From positions 36,852-100,851 of the forward strand of contig NZ_DATESC010000008.1 of assembly GCF_035271045.1 (NCBI RefSeq): a stretch of 64,000 bases of DNA. The letters are read 5' to 3'. This document shows, piece by piece, positions 36,299 to 46,316 of this stretch. Source of the stretch: Marinospirillum sp035271045. GTDB taxonomy: Bacteria; Pseudomonadota; Gammaproteobacteria; Pseudomonadales; Halomonadaceae. Under the pieces are notes generated by a model. That model had not been told where the DNA came from. It did not search any database and saw only the letters and a list, made by a program, of their open reading frames with translations. Both the position numbers and the translations under genes were made by a program. Position 1 is the stretch's first letter. Each line of letters begins with the position of its first letter.

Positions 36299-38659
36299 TT
36301 AATCAGATAAAACCTCTAGCATTTGCTGAGCCGTTGCTCTGCTATCAGCATCCCCTTGCTCAATGACTTTTTCTAAAATTTCTCTAGCGCCTTCTTGATC
36401 GCCCATTTCAATGTAAGCCGTTGCTAAATCTAGTTGCGTCGTTAAATCATTCTCAAAACTACTTAACTCTACATTACCTAAATCGCTTAAATCATTTAAA
36501 CCACTAAAACCACCCAAATCATCTAAATCGGCTAGGTCATCTAAATCAGTTAAGTCGCTTAAATCATCCGTACCAGATGACTCTGGTGAATGTTCACTAA
36601 AAGCTTTTAACTCAGCTAAATTTTCATTTAAAGCCGCTAATTCTTCATCAATGCTTTGCGTATTATAAATATCTTTTGATTCATTAGCCGCTGTTGGTTC
36701 TGGCTCACTATCAAGATCAAGGTTATCTAAAGCCTGCATAAAATCATTCGCATCTGAATTATAATTAACAGGTTCAAAATTAGCAGAGGAATCGTTTTGG
36801 TCAGTTAACTCGTTAGCATCCAGTGGTTTTTCTAAATCTAAATCCGATTCCAAATCTAAATCTAAATCTAAACGCATAATATCAGAAGGATCAAGCTCTT
36901 CTAAATCAAAGCCATTGTTTTCTATTGGTTCATCTACGCTAGGCTGTAAAGGCGGCTTGCTAGCAATCAACTGATCTAACTCAGCTTCTAAAGGCTCTAT
37001 CTCTGTTAAGTCATCTAAAGAATTATCTACATAAGCATCAAAACTTTCTAAATCAACAAAGGGTTCTTTATCTAAATTCAAATCACCTAAATCCATTTCA
37101 TTTACCTCGTCCATTTCATTTACCTCGTCCATAGACCCAAAATTCATTGTTGCTAGGTCTAGGTCATTAAAATCTTCTTCATTCGCCTCCGCCTTAGACT
37201 GCTCGCTGACAACGTTAGCGGCGACAAAAAATGACGCTAATTCTTTAGCCCGTTCTAAAGCAGTAGTCGATGCTTGATTTTCTGCTAACTGCTGCTGCTG
37301 TTGACGAAAGGTTTCTTCATCGTTTAACTCAACCAATACTTCTAACAGTTTGAGGCGTAAATCTTCACGATCAGGTTCGTTAACTAAAGCTGTTTGTAAA
37401 AAACCTGCCGCTTGCTCTAAACGCCCATAAGCAATGAACGTTTCAGCTTCTTGTAGTGCATCACGCTCAGCAGGTGGCTGAAGTGGTGGCTGAAGTGGTG
37501 GCTGAAGTGGTTGAGCTTCGGATTCTTCGTCAAAATTACTCAATTCGTCTTCTAGGGAGTCCAAGTTAAAATTAGTATCCAGCGCAACAACCTCTAAATC
37601 ATTCACAGGCTCAACAGGCTCAGCAGCCGTTGCATTAACTTGATCTATCACAGGGCTAGCTGAATCAGTAGGCGTAACGGGGGCAACAGCAGGGCTAGGT
37701 TTATTAGCTGCTTTTAATTTTTTACGTGTTGAAATAAGCGCCCATAACAAACCCAACAACAATAAAACCGAACCACCTAGCGCCGTATAAAGCACCGATT
37801 GATTTTTAATTTGGCTAGCTAAATCATCAGGTACAGGTACTTTAGGCATAATAACGGGGCTAATGCGGGGTTCAGTTTGTCCTAAGACCAGTTGTTTTTC
37901 CATGTCAGTTAGCTGCTGATCTTTCAATTGAATCAATTGCTGCAAGGTGCTGACTTGCTGTTGCATATTAGAAATGCGTTCAGCTAATTCATCTTTTTCA
38001 CGTTCAGCAATTTGTAAATTTTCTTCACTGCTGGCTAAGTCATTTTGTAATTGATTAATGCGTTGTTGCTGCGCGGCGCTGATTTTATTAGCTTCATCAG
38101 CCTTAGCTGCTTCATTAGTATTGGGTGCCACTAAGGTTAAATCACGCAATTCTGGTTCTGGTGCTGCGGGTTTAGATTGGTCAGCTACACTAGGCGCTTT
38201 AGGTTTAACAAGTGGCGTTTTAATAACCGGAGCGGGTGCTGTTCGGCTTGCTACCCACGCTTGATTTTGGCGACGTACTTCTTGCTCTGCTTCCATCGCG
38301 CTACGGCGAGTCATGGCTTGCGTAGAAGGAATAATGATAGGATTGCCGATTTCCATTTCATTAATATTACCCGAAGGAAAGGCTTTAGCATTGGCATCAC
38401 GTATGGCAAGCATTGCTTGTTTAATGGTGACATTATTATTGGGCCTATTGGTACGTGCAATGCTCCACAAAGTATCTTTAGATCCAATTTTTACTGTGCG
38501 CTGACGATTAGGCGTAGCCGTTGTAGAGGCGAAAGCAGTACGCAATTCTTCCTTGCTTAGTGCAACCGAGTCAGAAGTCGCATATAAAGGCACAGCCACT
38601 AAACCTGCTGTTAACCCGACCAGCAACCAAGATCGAACACCGTTCAACTTACTTTGCAT
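36299..38659 (-). CDS. fimV: FimV-like polar membrane protein (LysM, coiled coil, TPR)
   Basis: Pole-organising protein; in Pseudomonas FimV is needed for type IV pilus function and twitching. 786 residues: signal peptide (about 1-30), LysM-like peptidoglycan-binding region (about 55-112, KDTLWSIARTNRPNNNVT, part), coiled coil (about 195-258), one membrane helix (about 285-310), a long acidic cytoplasmic part, and the conserved C-terminal FimV tail (ATAYIEMGDQEGAREILEKV, part). Two short in-frame tandem repeats are seen: PPLQ-PPLQ-PPLQ near 385 and a duplicated MDEVNE near 515. It lies before truA as in Pseudomonas. Confidence 0.9.
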   Translation of the reverse strand: MQSKLNGVRSWLLVGLTAGLVAVPLYATSDSVALSKEELRTAFASTTATPNRQRTVKIGSKDTLWSIARTNRPNNNVTIKQAMLAIRDANAKAFPSGNINEMEIGNPIIIPSTQAMTRRSAMEAEQEVRRQNQAWVASRTAPAPVIKTPLVKPKAPSVADQSKPAAPEPELRDLTLVAPNTNEAAKADEANKISAAQQQRINQLQNDLASSEENLQIAEREKDELAERISNMQQQVSTLQQLIQLKDQQLTDMEKQLVLGQTEPRISPVIMPKVPVPDDLASQIKNQSVLYTALGGSVLLLLGLLWALISTRKKLKAANKPSPAVAPVTPTDSASPVIDQVNATAAEPVEPVNDLEVVALDTNFNLDSLEDELSNFDEESEAQPLQPPLQPPLQPPAERDALQEAETFIAYGRLEQAAGFLQTALVNEPDREDLRLKLLEVLVELNDEETFRQQQQQLAENQASTTALERAKELASFFVAANVVSEQSKAEANEEDFNDLDLATMNFGSMDEVNEMDEVNEMDLGDLNLDKEPFVDLESFDAYVDNSLDDLTEIEPLEAELDQLIASKPPLQPSVDEPIENNGFDLEELDPSDIMRLDLDLDLESDLDLEKPLDANELTDQNDSSANFEPVNYNSDANDFMQALDNLDLDSEPEPTAANESKDIYNTQSIDEELAALNENLAELKAFSEHSPESSGTDDLSDLTDLDDLADLDDLGGFSGLNDLSDLGNVELSSFENDLTTQLDLATAYIEMGDQEGAREILEKVIEQGDADSRATAQQMLEVLSD
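37093..37130. repeat. 18-bp tandem repeat inside fimV
   Basis: Two copies of an 18-base unit (CATTTCATTTACCTCGTC on the plus strand) encode the repeated MDEVNE. The unit length keeps the frame, so it changes only the length of the acidic region. Confidence 0.75.
37467..37510. repeat. 12-bp tandem repeat inside fimV
   Basis: GGTGGCTGAAGT is repeated about three times and encodes the PPLQ array. In-frame, so likely to vary in copy number between strains without breaking the gene. Confidence 0.8.
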
Positions 38660-38773
38660 AAACCCTGCCTCATACCTTGTATAACCCAGCGAAGCGTAGA
38701 AAAAACCATTTCTTCTACAAATTTTATTAAGTAAGCGTTTTTAACAGCTTTTACGCGCTTTGTCATCGCTGAT

Positions 38774-38800
38774 TTAAAAAAACGGCAGCCAAAGCTGCCG
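38774..38800 (-). terminator. Rho-independent terminator after asd
   Basis: A 7-bp GC-rich stem (CGGCAGC / GCTGCCG) with a four-base loop is followed on the minus strand by TTTTTTT. It lies about 20 bases past the asd stop and upstream of fimV, so it splits the leu-asd unit from the fimV-truA unit. Confidence 0.9.
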
Positions 38801-38821
38801 CTTTGTGTACTTATTACTATT

Positions 38822-39928
38822 TTAACGCTCTAAAAGAATGCGTAACATTCTTCTTAACGGTTCTGCAGCACCCCATAACAACTGGTCGCCCACAGAAAAT
38901 GCCGATAGGTACTGAGATCCCATGTTCATTTTGCGTAAACGACCGACTGGAACAGATAAAGTTCCGGTAACTGCGGTTGGGCCTAGGTCACGAATCGACG
39001 CTTCACGTTCGTTAGGCACTACTTTTACCCAGTCATTATGCGCTGCTAGCAGGCCATGAATTTCATCCATAGGCACATCTTGCTTTAACTTAATGGTAAA
39101 GGCTTGGCTATGGCAACGCATCGCACCAATACGCACACAAAGGCCATCAATAGGAATAGGATTGTTGGCCAAACCTAAAATTTTATTGGTTTCGGCATGG
39201 CCTTTCCATTCTTCACGGCTTTGTAAGTTATCTAGCTGAGTGTCTATGTAAGGAATTAAGCTTCCCGCCAAAGGCATTCCAAACTTATCGGTTGGGAAGT
39301 CTGGCGAACGCATCGCCGCAGCAACTTTACGGTCGATATCTAAAATAGCTGAAGCTGGGTCTGCCAATTCACTAGCCACTGAATCACGCAAAGCGCCCAT
39401 TTGGTTCAGCAATTCACGCATATTTTGTGCGCCAGCGCCAGAAGCTGCTTGATAAGTCATGGAGGTCATCCATTCAATCAAGCCTTTATCAAACAAACCA
39501 CCCAGACTCATAAGCATTAAACTAACTGTACAGTTACCGCCAACAAAGGTTTTTATGCCTTTTTGTAAACCTGCATCAATGACCTTACGATTCACTGGGT
39601 CTAGCACAACAATGCTGTCGTCTGCCATACGCAAGCTAGAAGCTGCGTCTATCCAATAGCCTTTCCAGCCCGCCGCACGTAAAGGACCATACACTTCAGT
39701 GGTGTAATCACCACCTTGGCAAGTCAAAATAACGTCTAACTTTTTAAGCGCGTCTAAATCAGTAGCGCTTTGCAATGGCTGACCATTTGGGCCCGCTTTA
39801 CCTGCCTGAGAGGTTGTAAAATAAACCGCCTCAATCAAGTCAAAATCATTTTCTTCCTGCATCCGCTGCATAAGTACCGAACCGACCATCCCGCGCCAGC
39901 CAACTAAACCTACCGTGAGTTTACGCAT
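38822..39928 (-). CDS. asd: Aspartate-semialdehyde dehydrogenase
   Basis: NADPH-dependent step of the aspartate pathway toward lysine, threonine and methionine. 368 residues, the long gram-negative form. N-terminal GLVGWRGMVGSVLMQRM (nucleotide loop), active-site Cys in VGGNCTVSLMLMSLGG, and GMPLAGSLIPYID are typical. AGAGGA precedes the ATG. Sits directly downstream of leuB, as in Pseudomonas. Confidence 0.96.
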   Translation of the reverse strand: MRKLTVGLVGWRGMVGSVLMQRMQEENDFDLIEAVYFTTSQAGKAGPNGQPLQSATDLDALKKLDVILTCQGGDYTTEVYGPLRAAGWKGYWIDAASSLRMADDSIVVLDPVNRKVIDAGLQKGIKTFVGGNCTVSLMLMSLGGLFDKGLIEWMTSMTYQAASGAGAQNMRELLNQMGALRDSVASELADPASAILDIDRKVAAAMRSPDFPTDKFGMPLAGSLIPYIDTQLDNLQSREEWKGHAETNKILGLANNPIPIDGLCVRIGAMRCHSQAFTIKLKQDVPMDEIHGLLAAHNDWVKVVPNEREASIRDLGPTAVTGTLSVPVGRLRKMNMGSQYLSAFSVGDQLLWGAAEPLRRMLRILLER

Positions 39929-39952
39929 AGTATCCTCTTATTTAAGTGCTTT

Positions 39953-41041
39953 TTATTTAAGTACTTTTAAAGCTTTAACAACAGCAGCACCCATTTCGGC
40001 TGTGCCCACTTTAGTCATACCATTCGATAGTATATCAGCAGTACGCAAACCTTGATCTAACACATCGCTAACAGCTTGCTCGATTTTATCGGCAACATCA
40101 CTATGATCAAATGAGTAGCGTAGCATCATGGCCACCGATAAAATACACGCCAAGGGGTTAGCCATATCTTTACCAGCAATATCCGGCGCTGAGCCGTGGC
40201 AAGGCTCGTACATACCTTTAGCATTTTCATCTAAAGATGCGGAAGGCAACATACCGATAGAACCGGTTAGCATGGCCGCTGCATCCGATAAAATATCACC
40301 AAACATATTACCAGTAACCATCACATCAAATTGTTTAGGCGCACGTACTAGCTGCATGGCCGCGTTATCAACGTACATGTGCGACAGTTCAACATCTGGG
40401 TAGTCTTTAGCCACTTCTTCCATCACATCACGCCATAGCATGGTCACTTCTAGCACGTTGGCTTTATCGACCGAACATAAACGCTTGTTACGTTTACGTG
40501 CCATTTCAAAAGCAACTCTGGCAATGCGGCGAATTTCACTTTCTGAATAAACGTAAGTGTTAAAACCTTCTTTTTCGCCATTTTCTAAGGTACGAATACC
40601 CCGTGGCTGACCAAAGTAAATGCCACCGGTTAGCTCACGTACTATCATAATATCTAAACCTGAAACCACTTCAGGCTTAAGGCTAGAAGCATCGGCTAGC
40701 TGAGGGTAAAGCAGGGCTGGGCGAAGGTTTCCAAACAAGGCTAATTCTTTACGAATACCGAGCAAGCCACGCTCTGGGCGCAGACTAATATCGGGCAATT
40801 TATCCCACTTAGGGCCGCCCACAGCGCCTAGTAAAATAGCATCGGCGGCTTGTGCTTTAGCCAAAGTTTCAGGCGGCAAAGGATGACCGGCTGCATCATA
40901 AGCAGAACCGCCCACCAAGCCTTCTTCCCAGCTAATATCAACACCAAAATCATCACGGCAAATTTCCATTACTTTTACCGCTTGGGCAGTAATTTCAGGG
41001 CCAATACCATCACCCGGTAACACTAGAATATGTTTAGTCAT
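39953..41041 (-). CDS. leuB: 3-isopropylmalate dehydrogenase
   Basis: Oxidative decarboxylation of 3-isopropylmalate in leucine synthesis. 362 residues. LPGDGIGPEI at the N-terminus, GAVGGPKW, the substrate Arg cluster in LRPERGLLGIRKEL, RELTGGIYFG, and EPCHGSAPDIAGK are all present. Between leuD and asd on the minus strand; GAGAAT upstream of the ATG. Confidence 0.96.
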   Translation of the reverse strand: MTKHILVLPGDGIGPEITAQAVKVMEICRDDFGVDISWEEGLVGGSAYDAAGHPLPPETLAKAQAADAILLGAVGGPKWDKLPDISLRPERGLLGIRKELALFGNLRPALLYPQLADASSLKPEVVSGLDIMIVRELTGGIYFGQPRGIRTLENGEKEGFNTYVYSESEIRRIARVAFEMARKRNKRLCSVDKANVLEVTMLWRDVMEEVAKDYPDVELSHMYVDNAAMQLVRAPKQFDVMVTGNMFGDILSDAAAMLTGSIGMLPSASLDENAKGMYEPCHGSAPDIAGKDMANPLACILSVAMMLRYSFDHSDVADKIEQAVSDVLDQGLRTADILSNGMTKVGTAEMGAAVVKALKVLK

Positions 41042-41062
41042 TACAATTCTCTTTCAATAAAT

Positions 41063-41701
41063 TTAGGCAAAAATCCACGGGGTTACTTTAGCGCGTGCTT
41101 CTTCATAAGCTTTGATGTCGACTGCATCTTTTAGCGTTAAGCCGATATCGTCTAAGCCTTCAATTAAGCAATGCTTACGGAACTGATCCATTTCAAAACT
41201 TAATACTTCACCGCTTGGCGTAGTCACTGTTTGCGCTGGTAAATCGACTAATAAACGGTAGCCTTCTGTGGCTTCTACTTCGTTAAACAGGCGATCAATC
41301 GTGGCATCGTCTAGCTGAATTAACAGCAGGCCATTTTTGGGTGCGTTATTAAAGAAAATATCTGCAAAGCTGGGTGCAATAATGGCGCGAAAGCCGTAAT
41401 CAACCAATGCCCAAGGTGCGTGCTCGCGTGACGAACCACAACCAAAGTTAGCACGAGATAACAGCACTTCACTGTTTTTAAAACGTGGCTGATTCAGTAC
41501 AAAGTCTTTATTCAAGGGGCGATTGCTTGCATCTTGCCCGGGAAAGCCTTCGTCTAAATAACGCAGCTCATCAAACAAGTTAGGGCCAAAGCCAGTGCGC
41601 TTGATGGATTTTAAAAACTGCTTAGGAATAATCAGGTCAGTATCCACGTTGGCTCTATCTAAAGGCGCAACCAAACCATTTAATTGGGTAAACTTTTCCA
41701 T
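41063..41701 (-). CDS. leuD: 3-isopropylmalate dehydratase small subunit
   Basis: Swivelling subunit of isopropylmalate isomerase. 212 residues from ATG 41701, which has GGAG 6 bases upstream; a GTG four codons earlier lies inside the end of leuC and is rejected. Family blocks DTDLIIPKQFLKSI, NFGCGSSREHAPWAL and the FFNNAPKNGLL stretch are present. Follows leuC by 2 bases, so coupled. Confidence 0.95.
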   Translation of the reverse strand: MEKFTQLNGLVAPLDRANVDTDLIIPKQFLKSIKRTGFGPNLFDELRYLDEGFPGQDASNRPLNKDFVLNQPRFKNSEVLLSRANFGCGSSREHAPWALVDYGFRAIIAPSFADIFFNNAPKNGLLLIQLDDATIDRLFNEVEATEGYRLLVDLPAQTVTTPSGEVLSFEMDQFRKHCLIEGLDDIGLTLKDAVDIKAYEEARAKVTPWIFA

Positions 41702-41703
41702 TC

Positions 41704-43122
41704 TTAACTCCACTCACGAACGTCAACAAAATGACCGGCAATTGCCGCTGCTGCTGCCATCGCTGGGCTTACTAAGTGGGTACGACCACCATAGCCTTGG
41801 CGACTTTCAAAGTTACGATTAGAAGTCGAAGCACAATGCTCACCCTGACCTAACTTATCGGCATTCATCGCTAAACACATAGAGCAACCCGGCTCACGCC
41901 ATTCAAAGCCCGCTTCAATAAAGATTTTATCTAAACCTTCTTCTTCGGCTTGCTTTTTAACCAAACCAGAACCCGGCACTACCAAAGCCTGCATTAAAGT
42001 TGATGCAACTTTACGACCTTTAGCCACTTCAGCCGCAGCACGTAGGTCTTCAATGCGTGAGTTGGTGCAAGAACCAATAAAGACTCTATCGAGCTTAATA
42101 TCAGTAATTGCTTGATTGGCTTTTAAACCCATGTATTTTAAAGCCGATTCCCAGCTTTTACGTAGATTCTCATCGCCAGCCTTAGCAGGGTCGGGTACAC
42201 GACTATTCACTGAGCCGACCATTTCTGGCGAAGTACCCCAGCTTACTTGCGGCTCAATTTTGGCAGCATCTAACTTAACCACTTTATCGAACTTGGCATC
42301 AGCATCAGAATGCAATGTTTTCCACCATTCAACCGCTAAATCCCAATCTTTACCCTTAGGTGCAAAAGGACGACCTTCAACGTAATCAATCGTGGTTTGG
42401 TCACAACCCACCAAGCCTACACGCGCACCGGCTTCAATCGCCATATTACAAATGGTCATACGGCCTTCCATTGACAGGTCGGCAATGGCAGAACCGGCAA
42501 ATTCCATGGCATAACCTGTACCACCCGCTGTACCAATTTCACCAATAATGGCCAGTACTATGTCTTTAGCGGTCACGCCCTTTTGCAACTCGCCATCTAC
42601 CTGAATCAGTAGGTTTTTCATTTTGCGCTGAATTAAGCACTGGGTTGCTAAAACGTGTTCAACTTCTGACGTACCCACCCCGTGGGCTAACGCAGCAAAT
42701 GCACCATGAGTTGCCGTGTGCGAATCACCACACACCAGCGTCATGCCGGGAAGTGTTGCACCTTGTTCTGGGCCAACGACGTGAACAATACCTTGGCGCA
42801 AATCGTTAATTTTAAATTCAGTAATACCAAAAGCTTCACAGTTATCATCCAAGGTTTGCACTTGAATACGTGACGTTTCATCTTCAATTCCACTCACACC
42901 CTGCGCCCGCTCTTTAAGCGTTGTTGGCACGTTATGGTCTGGCGTGGCTAGGTTTGCCGATAAGCGCCAAGGTTGGCGGTTCGCTAAACGTAAGCCTTCA
43001 AAGGCTTGGGGTGAAGTCACTTCATGCAATAAATGACGGTCAATATAAATAAGCGCCGTACCATCATCACGCTGTTTAACTAGGTGGGCATCCCACAATT
43101 TGTCATATAGGGTTTGAGCCAT
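41704..43122 (-). CDS. leuC: 3-isopropylmalate dehydratase large subunit
   Basis: Iron-sulfur aconitase-type subunit of isopropylmalate isomerase. 472 residues. The three [4Fe-4S] cysteines are in FIGSCTNSRIEDLR and EPGCSMCLAMN; GDSHTATHGAFAALAHGVGTSEVE (part) is the substrate-binding block. First gene of leuC-leuD-leuB-asd; a LysR gene is divergent upstream. leuA is not in the window. Confidence 0.96.
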   Translation of the reverse strand: MAQTLYDKLWDAHLVKQRDDGTALIYIDRHLLHEVTSPQAFEGLRLANRQPWRLSANLATPDHNVPTTLKERAQGVSGIEDETSRIQVQTLDDNCEAFGITEFKINDLRQGIVHVVGPEQGATLPGMTLVCGDSHTATHGAFAALAHGVGTSEVEHVLATQCLIQRKMKNLLIQVDGELQKGVTAKDIVLAIIGEIGTAGGTGYAMEFAGSAIADLSMEGRMTICNMAIEAGARVGLVGCDQTTIDYVEGRPFAPKGKDWDLAVEWWKTLHSDADAKFDKVVKLDAAKIEPQVSWGTSPEMVGSVNSRVPDPAKAGDENLRKSWESALKYMGLKANQAITDIKLDRVFIGSCTNSRIEDLRAAAEVAKGRKVASTLMQALVVPGSGLVKKQAEEEGLDKIFIEAGFEWREPGCSMCLAMNADKLGQGEHCASTSNRNFESRQGYGGRTHLVSPAMAAAAAIAGHFVDVREWS

Positions 43123-43243
43123 TTTTTTCTTCTCCTCAATGGGTAGCCTTTATTTAGGCTTGCTAACATCTTAATGGTTGGGCTTTAATAAAACCAATTC
43201 ATAGCATTCATATTAAGCATAACTTTTTGGAATACTAATTAAA

Positions 43244-44134
43244 GTGGACATTCAATCCTTACAAGCGTTTGTTGCGGTTGCCGAGCAGGAATCTTTTTCA
43301 CGCGCTGGCGATGCATTGCACCTAACCCAGCCAGCAGTTAGCAAACGTATTGCCAGCCTTGAAGAACAACTTAACCAAAAGCTGTTTGATCGCATTGGTC
43401 GCAACATTAAACTGACCCAAGCCGGTAACGCACTTTTGCCTAGAGCAAGGCATTTGTTAGCCGATTTAAAAGATACGCGCCGGATGCTGGCTAATTTAAG
43501 TGGTGAAATTCAAGGCTCGCTTATTTTAGCAACCAGCCACCATATTGGCCTACACCGCTTACCGCCTTTATTAAAAGCCTTTACCCAAGCCCACCCCCAA
43601 GTAAAGCTCGATATGCGCTTTCAAGATTCTGAACAGGCTTATGCAGGTGTATTAACTGGCAATTTAGAATTGGCAATCGTAACGCTAGCACCCCAACCCG
43701 ACCCAGCCTTGGTCGTCGTACCTGTTTGGTTAGATCAACTTAGGTTTGTGGTGGCTAAAGACCACCCTTTAAGCCAGCAAGCTAATTTAAAGTTAGAAGA
43801 TTTAACCCAGCACGATGCGGTATTACCGGGGCAGCAGACTTTTACCCGTGGCATAGTAAGCAAAGTATTCAAAGAACAAGGATTGGAATTAAATGTAACG
43901 CTATCGACCAATTATATGGAAACCATAAAAATGATGGTCTCGATAGGTTTGGGTTGGAGTTTGCTGCCTGAAACGTTGATTGATGAAAGCTTAGCAGTGC
44001 TAAAACTGGATCATCAACCCATTACCCGTCCACTGGGTTTTTTGTACCACCGCGAGCGCACCCTATCGAATGCCGCACATCAAATGATTCAGCTTTTATT
44101 AGGACTTAAAAACCTCAAAACTAACAAGGTTTAA
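43244..44134 (+). CDS. LysR-family transcriptional regulator divergent from leuC
   Basis: 296 residues starting at GTG 43244 (M-D-I-Q-S-L). N-terminal winged HTH with AFVAVAEQESFSRAGDALHL (part) and QPAVSKRIASLEEQL; the C-terminal part is the usual periplasmic-binding-like effector domain (GSLILATSHHIGLHRLPPLL, MVSIGLGWSLLPETL). Pseudomonas also has a LysR gene beside leuC. Position makes it a candidate regulator of leuCDB, inferred only. Its stop overlaps the end of the convergent GGDEF-EAL gene by 14 bases. Confidence 0.87.
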   Translation: MDIQSLQAFVAVAEQESFSRAGDALHLTQPAVSKRIASLEEQLNQKLFDRIGRNIKLTQAGNALLPRARHLLADLKDTRRMLANLSGEIQGSLILATSHHIGLHRLPPLLKAFTQAHPQVKLDMRFQDSEQAYAGVLTGNLELAIVTLAPQPDPALVVVPVWLDQLRFVVAKDHPLSQQANLKLEDLTQHDAVLPGQQTFTRGIVSKVFKEQGLELNVTLSTNYMETIKMMVSIGLGWSLLPETLIDESLAVLKLDHQPITRPLGFLYHRERTLSNAAHQMIQLLLGLKNLKTNKV

Positions 44135-46184
44135 GTAACTTTATCAACTCTAACTCTGGTAAGGGTTTGTAATACAAAAAGCCTTGCGCCTGCTGACAAC
44201 CCATCGCTAATAACTGCATGGCTTGGGTTTCTTCTTCAACGCCTTCAGCAACCAAATCTAATTTAAGGTTATGCGCCAACTGCACAATGGTTTGTACAAT
44301 GCTTAGGCTAATATCATCGGACCCCATATCCACTACAAAAGAACGGTCTATTTTTAGCGTTGAAAGCGGTAGTTTACGTAGATAAGAAAGACTGGAGTAG
44401 CCAGTACCAAAGTCATCTAAAGCAATACGAAAACCTTTTTCCTGTAACTCACTAAGCGTACTTAATGCACACAATTCATTTTGCATTAAACCTGTTTCAG
44501 TGATTTCTAACTCAAAACAATCTACGCTTAATCCATAATTTTTAATCGTGGCATTCAACCAAACTGGAAACTCTTTTTGTTCTAGCTGCTGTACTGCAAC
44601 ATTAATCGCCACTCTAGGCAGCACTAACCCCGCATCACGCCAGCGCACCATAGCGCGGCAAGCTTCCTGAACCACCCAAGCACCTATTTCAACAATCAGC
44701 CCAGACTCTTCTGCCAAAGGGATAAATACCGCGGGTGATAAAGCCCCTAATTCTGGGTGTTGCCAACGAATTAAGGCTTCAACACCATAAACTTGTTGAT
44801 CAACCAACTGTACTTTAGGTTGAAAATGTAAACTTAAACCTTCACCCGTAATAGCAATACGCAATGCCTGTTCAAGTTTTAATAACTTACGGGCTTCATC
44901 ACTCATTTTATGGTCAAAAAAGCGGAAAGTATCGCGCCCTGCGTGTTTAGCTTCATTTAAAGCCGTTTGTGCATTGGTTAATAATGTATCGGTATCCTCA
45001 CCATCTTCGGGATAAAAAGCGACGCCAATCGAAGGACTTAAAGTAACTTGCTTATCATCAATGGCAACTGGCTGTTGGAGCTTTTGTTTTATTTCATCCG
45101 CTAGCTGTGTAATGTCATGGATAGACTCGTAATCTTCAATTAACAAAGCAAACTCATCGGCACCCACTCGCACCAAAGTATCAGCATCACCCACTAGATC
45201 TAGTAGCTTGTTGCTTTGTTCACTTATTAGCTTATCGCACCAATTATGCCCAAAGGTTTCATTAATAATTTGAATATGACCTAAATCAAGTAGCAATAAA
45301 GCCAACTCTTCGCCTTGGCTTTTAGCTTGGCGTACAGCATGGTTTAAACGTTCTTTTAATTGGTGACGATTACCCAAGCCCGTTAATACATCGTGATGCA
45401 CCAAATGCTGTATCTGTGCTTCTTTAGCACGCAACTCGCTTAAATCATGAATAATGGAGATATAGTTTTCTATTACACCGCGCTCATTACGCACACAATT
45501 AATAGAAAGCCATTGTAAATACACACTGCCGTCTTTACGGCGATTCCAAACTTCACCCTGCCAACGATCAAATTCTGCAATACTTTCCCACATGGCATCA
45601 TAAAAAGCTTTATCGTGGTGATTAGAGCGCAACAAGCTAGGTGTTCTACCTAAAACTTCTTCGGGCTGGTAGCCAGTTATTTCAGTAAATGCAGCATTAA
45701 CCTGCTGAATCTTGGCTCTACCATCAGTCACCATGATCCCTTCAATGGTTGATTCAAAAACGCGTACCGCTAAGCGTTGCTGCGACTCAAAAATCTTCCT
45801 ACGGCGCAAATCTCTGGCAATGGCTGTAATCCACAAGATTTCACCCGCAATATTCAGGTGTGGAATAATAGTTAAATAACTAGGAAATTCTTCACCTTTT
45901 AAATCACAAAACGTTAATTCACCTTCCCAAGTTTTTTTATCCGTAATCAATTGCGGAATAATGCCTTCATTAATGGTTTGGTAAACGTCAAGGGAATGCA
46001 GATTACGCACATAGATTCTTTCTAAATCTAAATTAAGCGCAACAGGAATACCTAACATTCGGCGACCCGCCAAATTTAAATACATTAGACGCTGATCTAA
46101 CGAAATAGTGGCGATCAATTCATTGGAAGCTTCTAATATAGCCTGCTGGCGGCTTAGGATTTCAAAGGTCAAAGTATCTCTCAT
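44121..46184 (-). CDS. PAS-PAS-GGDEF-EAL cyclic di-GMP signalling protein
   Basis: 687 residues without membrane helices: two PAS domains (about 10-120 and 135-250, ITGYQPEEVLGRTPSLLRS, part), a GGDEF domain and an EAL domain. The GGDEF signature reads RVGADEFALL, i.e. GADEF, so cyclase activity is doubtful. The EAL side keeps EALIRWQHPELG, the EITETGLM Glu, LDDFGTGYSSLSYLRKLP (part) and EGVE, so it is probably a c-di-GMP phosphodiesterase, perhaps with the GGDEF acting as GTP sensor. Ligand of the PAS domains unknown. Confidence 0.9.
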   Translation of the reverse strand: MRDTLTFEILSRQQAILEASNELIATISLDQRLMYLNLAGRRMLGIPVALNLDLERIYVRNLHSLDVYQTINEGIIPQLITDKKTWEGELTFCDLKGEEFPSYLTIIPHLNIAGEILWITAIARDLRRRKIFESQQRLAVRVFESTIEGIMVTDGRAKIQQVNAAFTEITGYQPEEVLGRTPSLLRSNHHDKAFYDAMWESIAEFDRWQGEVWNRRKDGSVYLQWLSINCVRNERGVIENYISIIHDLSELRAKEAQIQHLVHHDVLTGLGNRHQLKERLNHAVRQAKSQGEELALLLLDLGHIQIINETFGHNWCDKLISEQSNKLLDLVGDADTLVRVGADEFALLIEDYESIHDITQLADEIKQKLQQPVAIDDKQVTLSPSIGVAFYPEDGEDTDTLLTNAQTALNEAKHAGRDTFRFFDHKMSDEARKLLKLEQALRIAITGEGLSLHFQPKVQLVDQQVYGVEALIRWQHPELGALSPAVFIPLAEESGLIVEIGAWVVQEACRAMVRWRDAGLVLPRVAINVAVQQLEQKEFPVWLNATIKNYGLSVDCFELEITETGLMQNELCALSTLSELQEKGFRIALDDFGTGYSSLSYLRKLPLSTLKIDRSFVVDMGSDDISLSIVQTIVQLAHNLKLDLVAEGVEEETQAMQLLAMGCQQAQGFLYYKPLPELELIKLLKPC

Positions 46185-46316
46185 GATTTAAAAATAGCAT
46201 CAATGGCAATATTGCTTGAGTTGGATAGATTATGACTAGAACAACAAAATAACAACACTCAGGCTAGGGTTTTCTGGTTTTTATGAGTAAATGACGATTC
46301 ATTCAGAAAATTTAAC

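Noticed and set aside
38058..38560. Long plus-strand frames opposite fimV
   Set aside because: Composition follows the complementary codons of fimV; no start signals.
43123..43243. Leucine leader peptide or riboswitch before leuC
   Set aside because: No run of leucine codons with alternative hairpins was seen in the gap.
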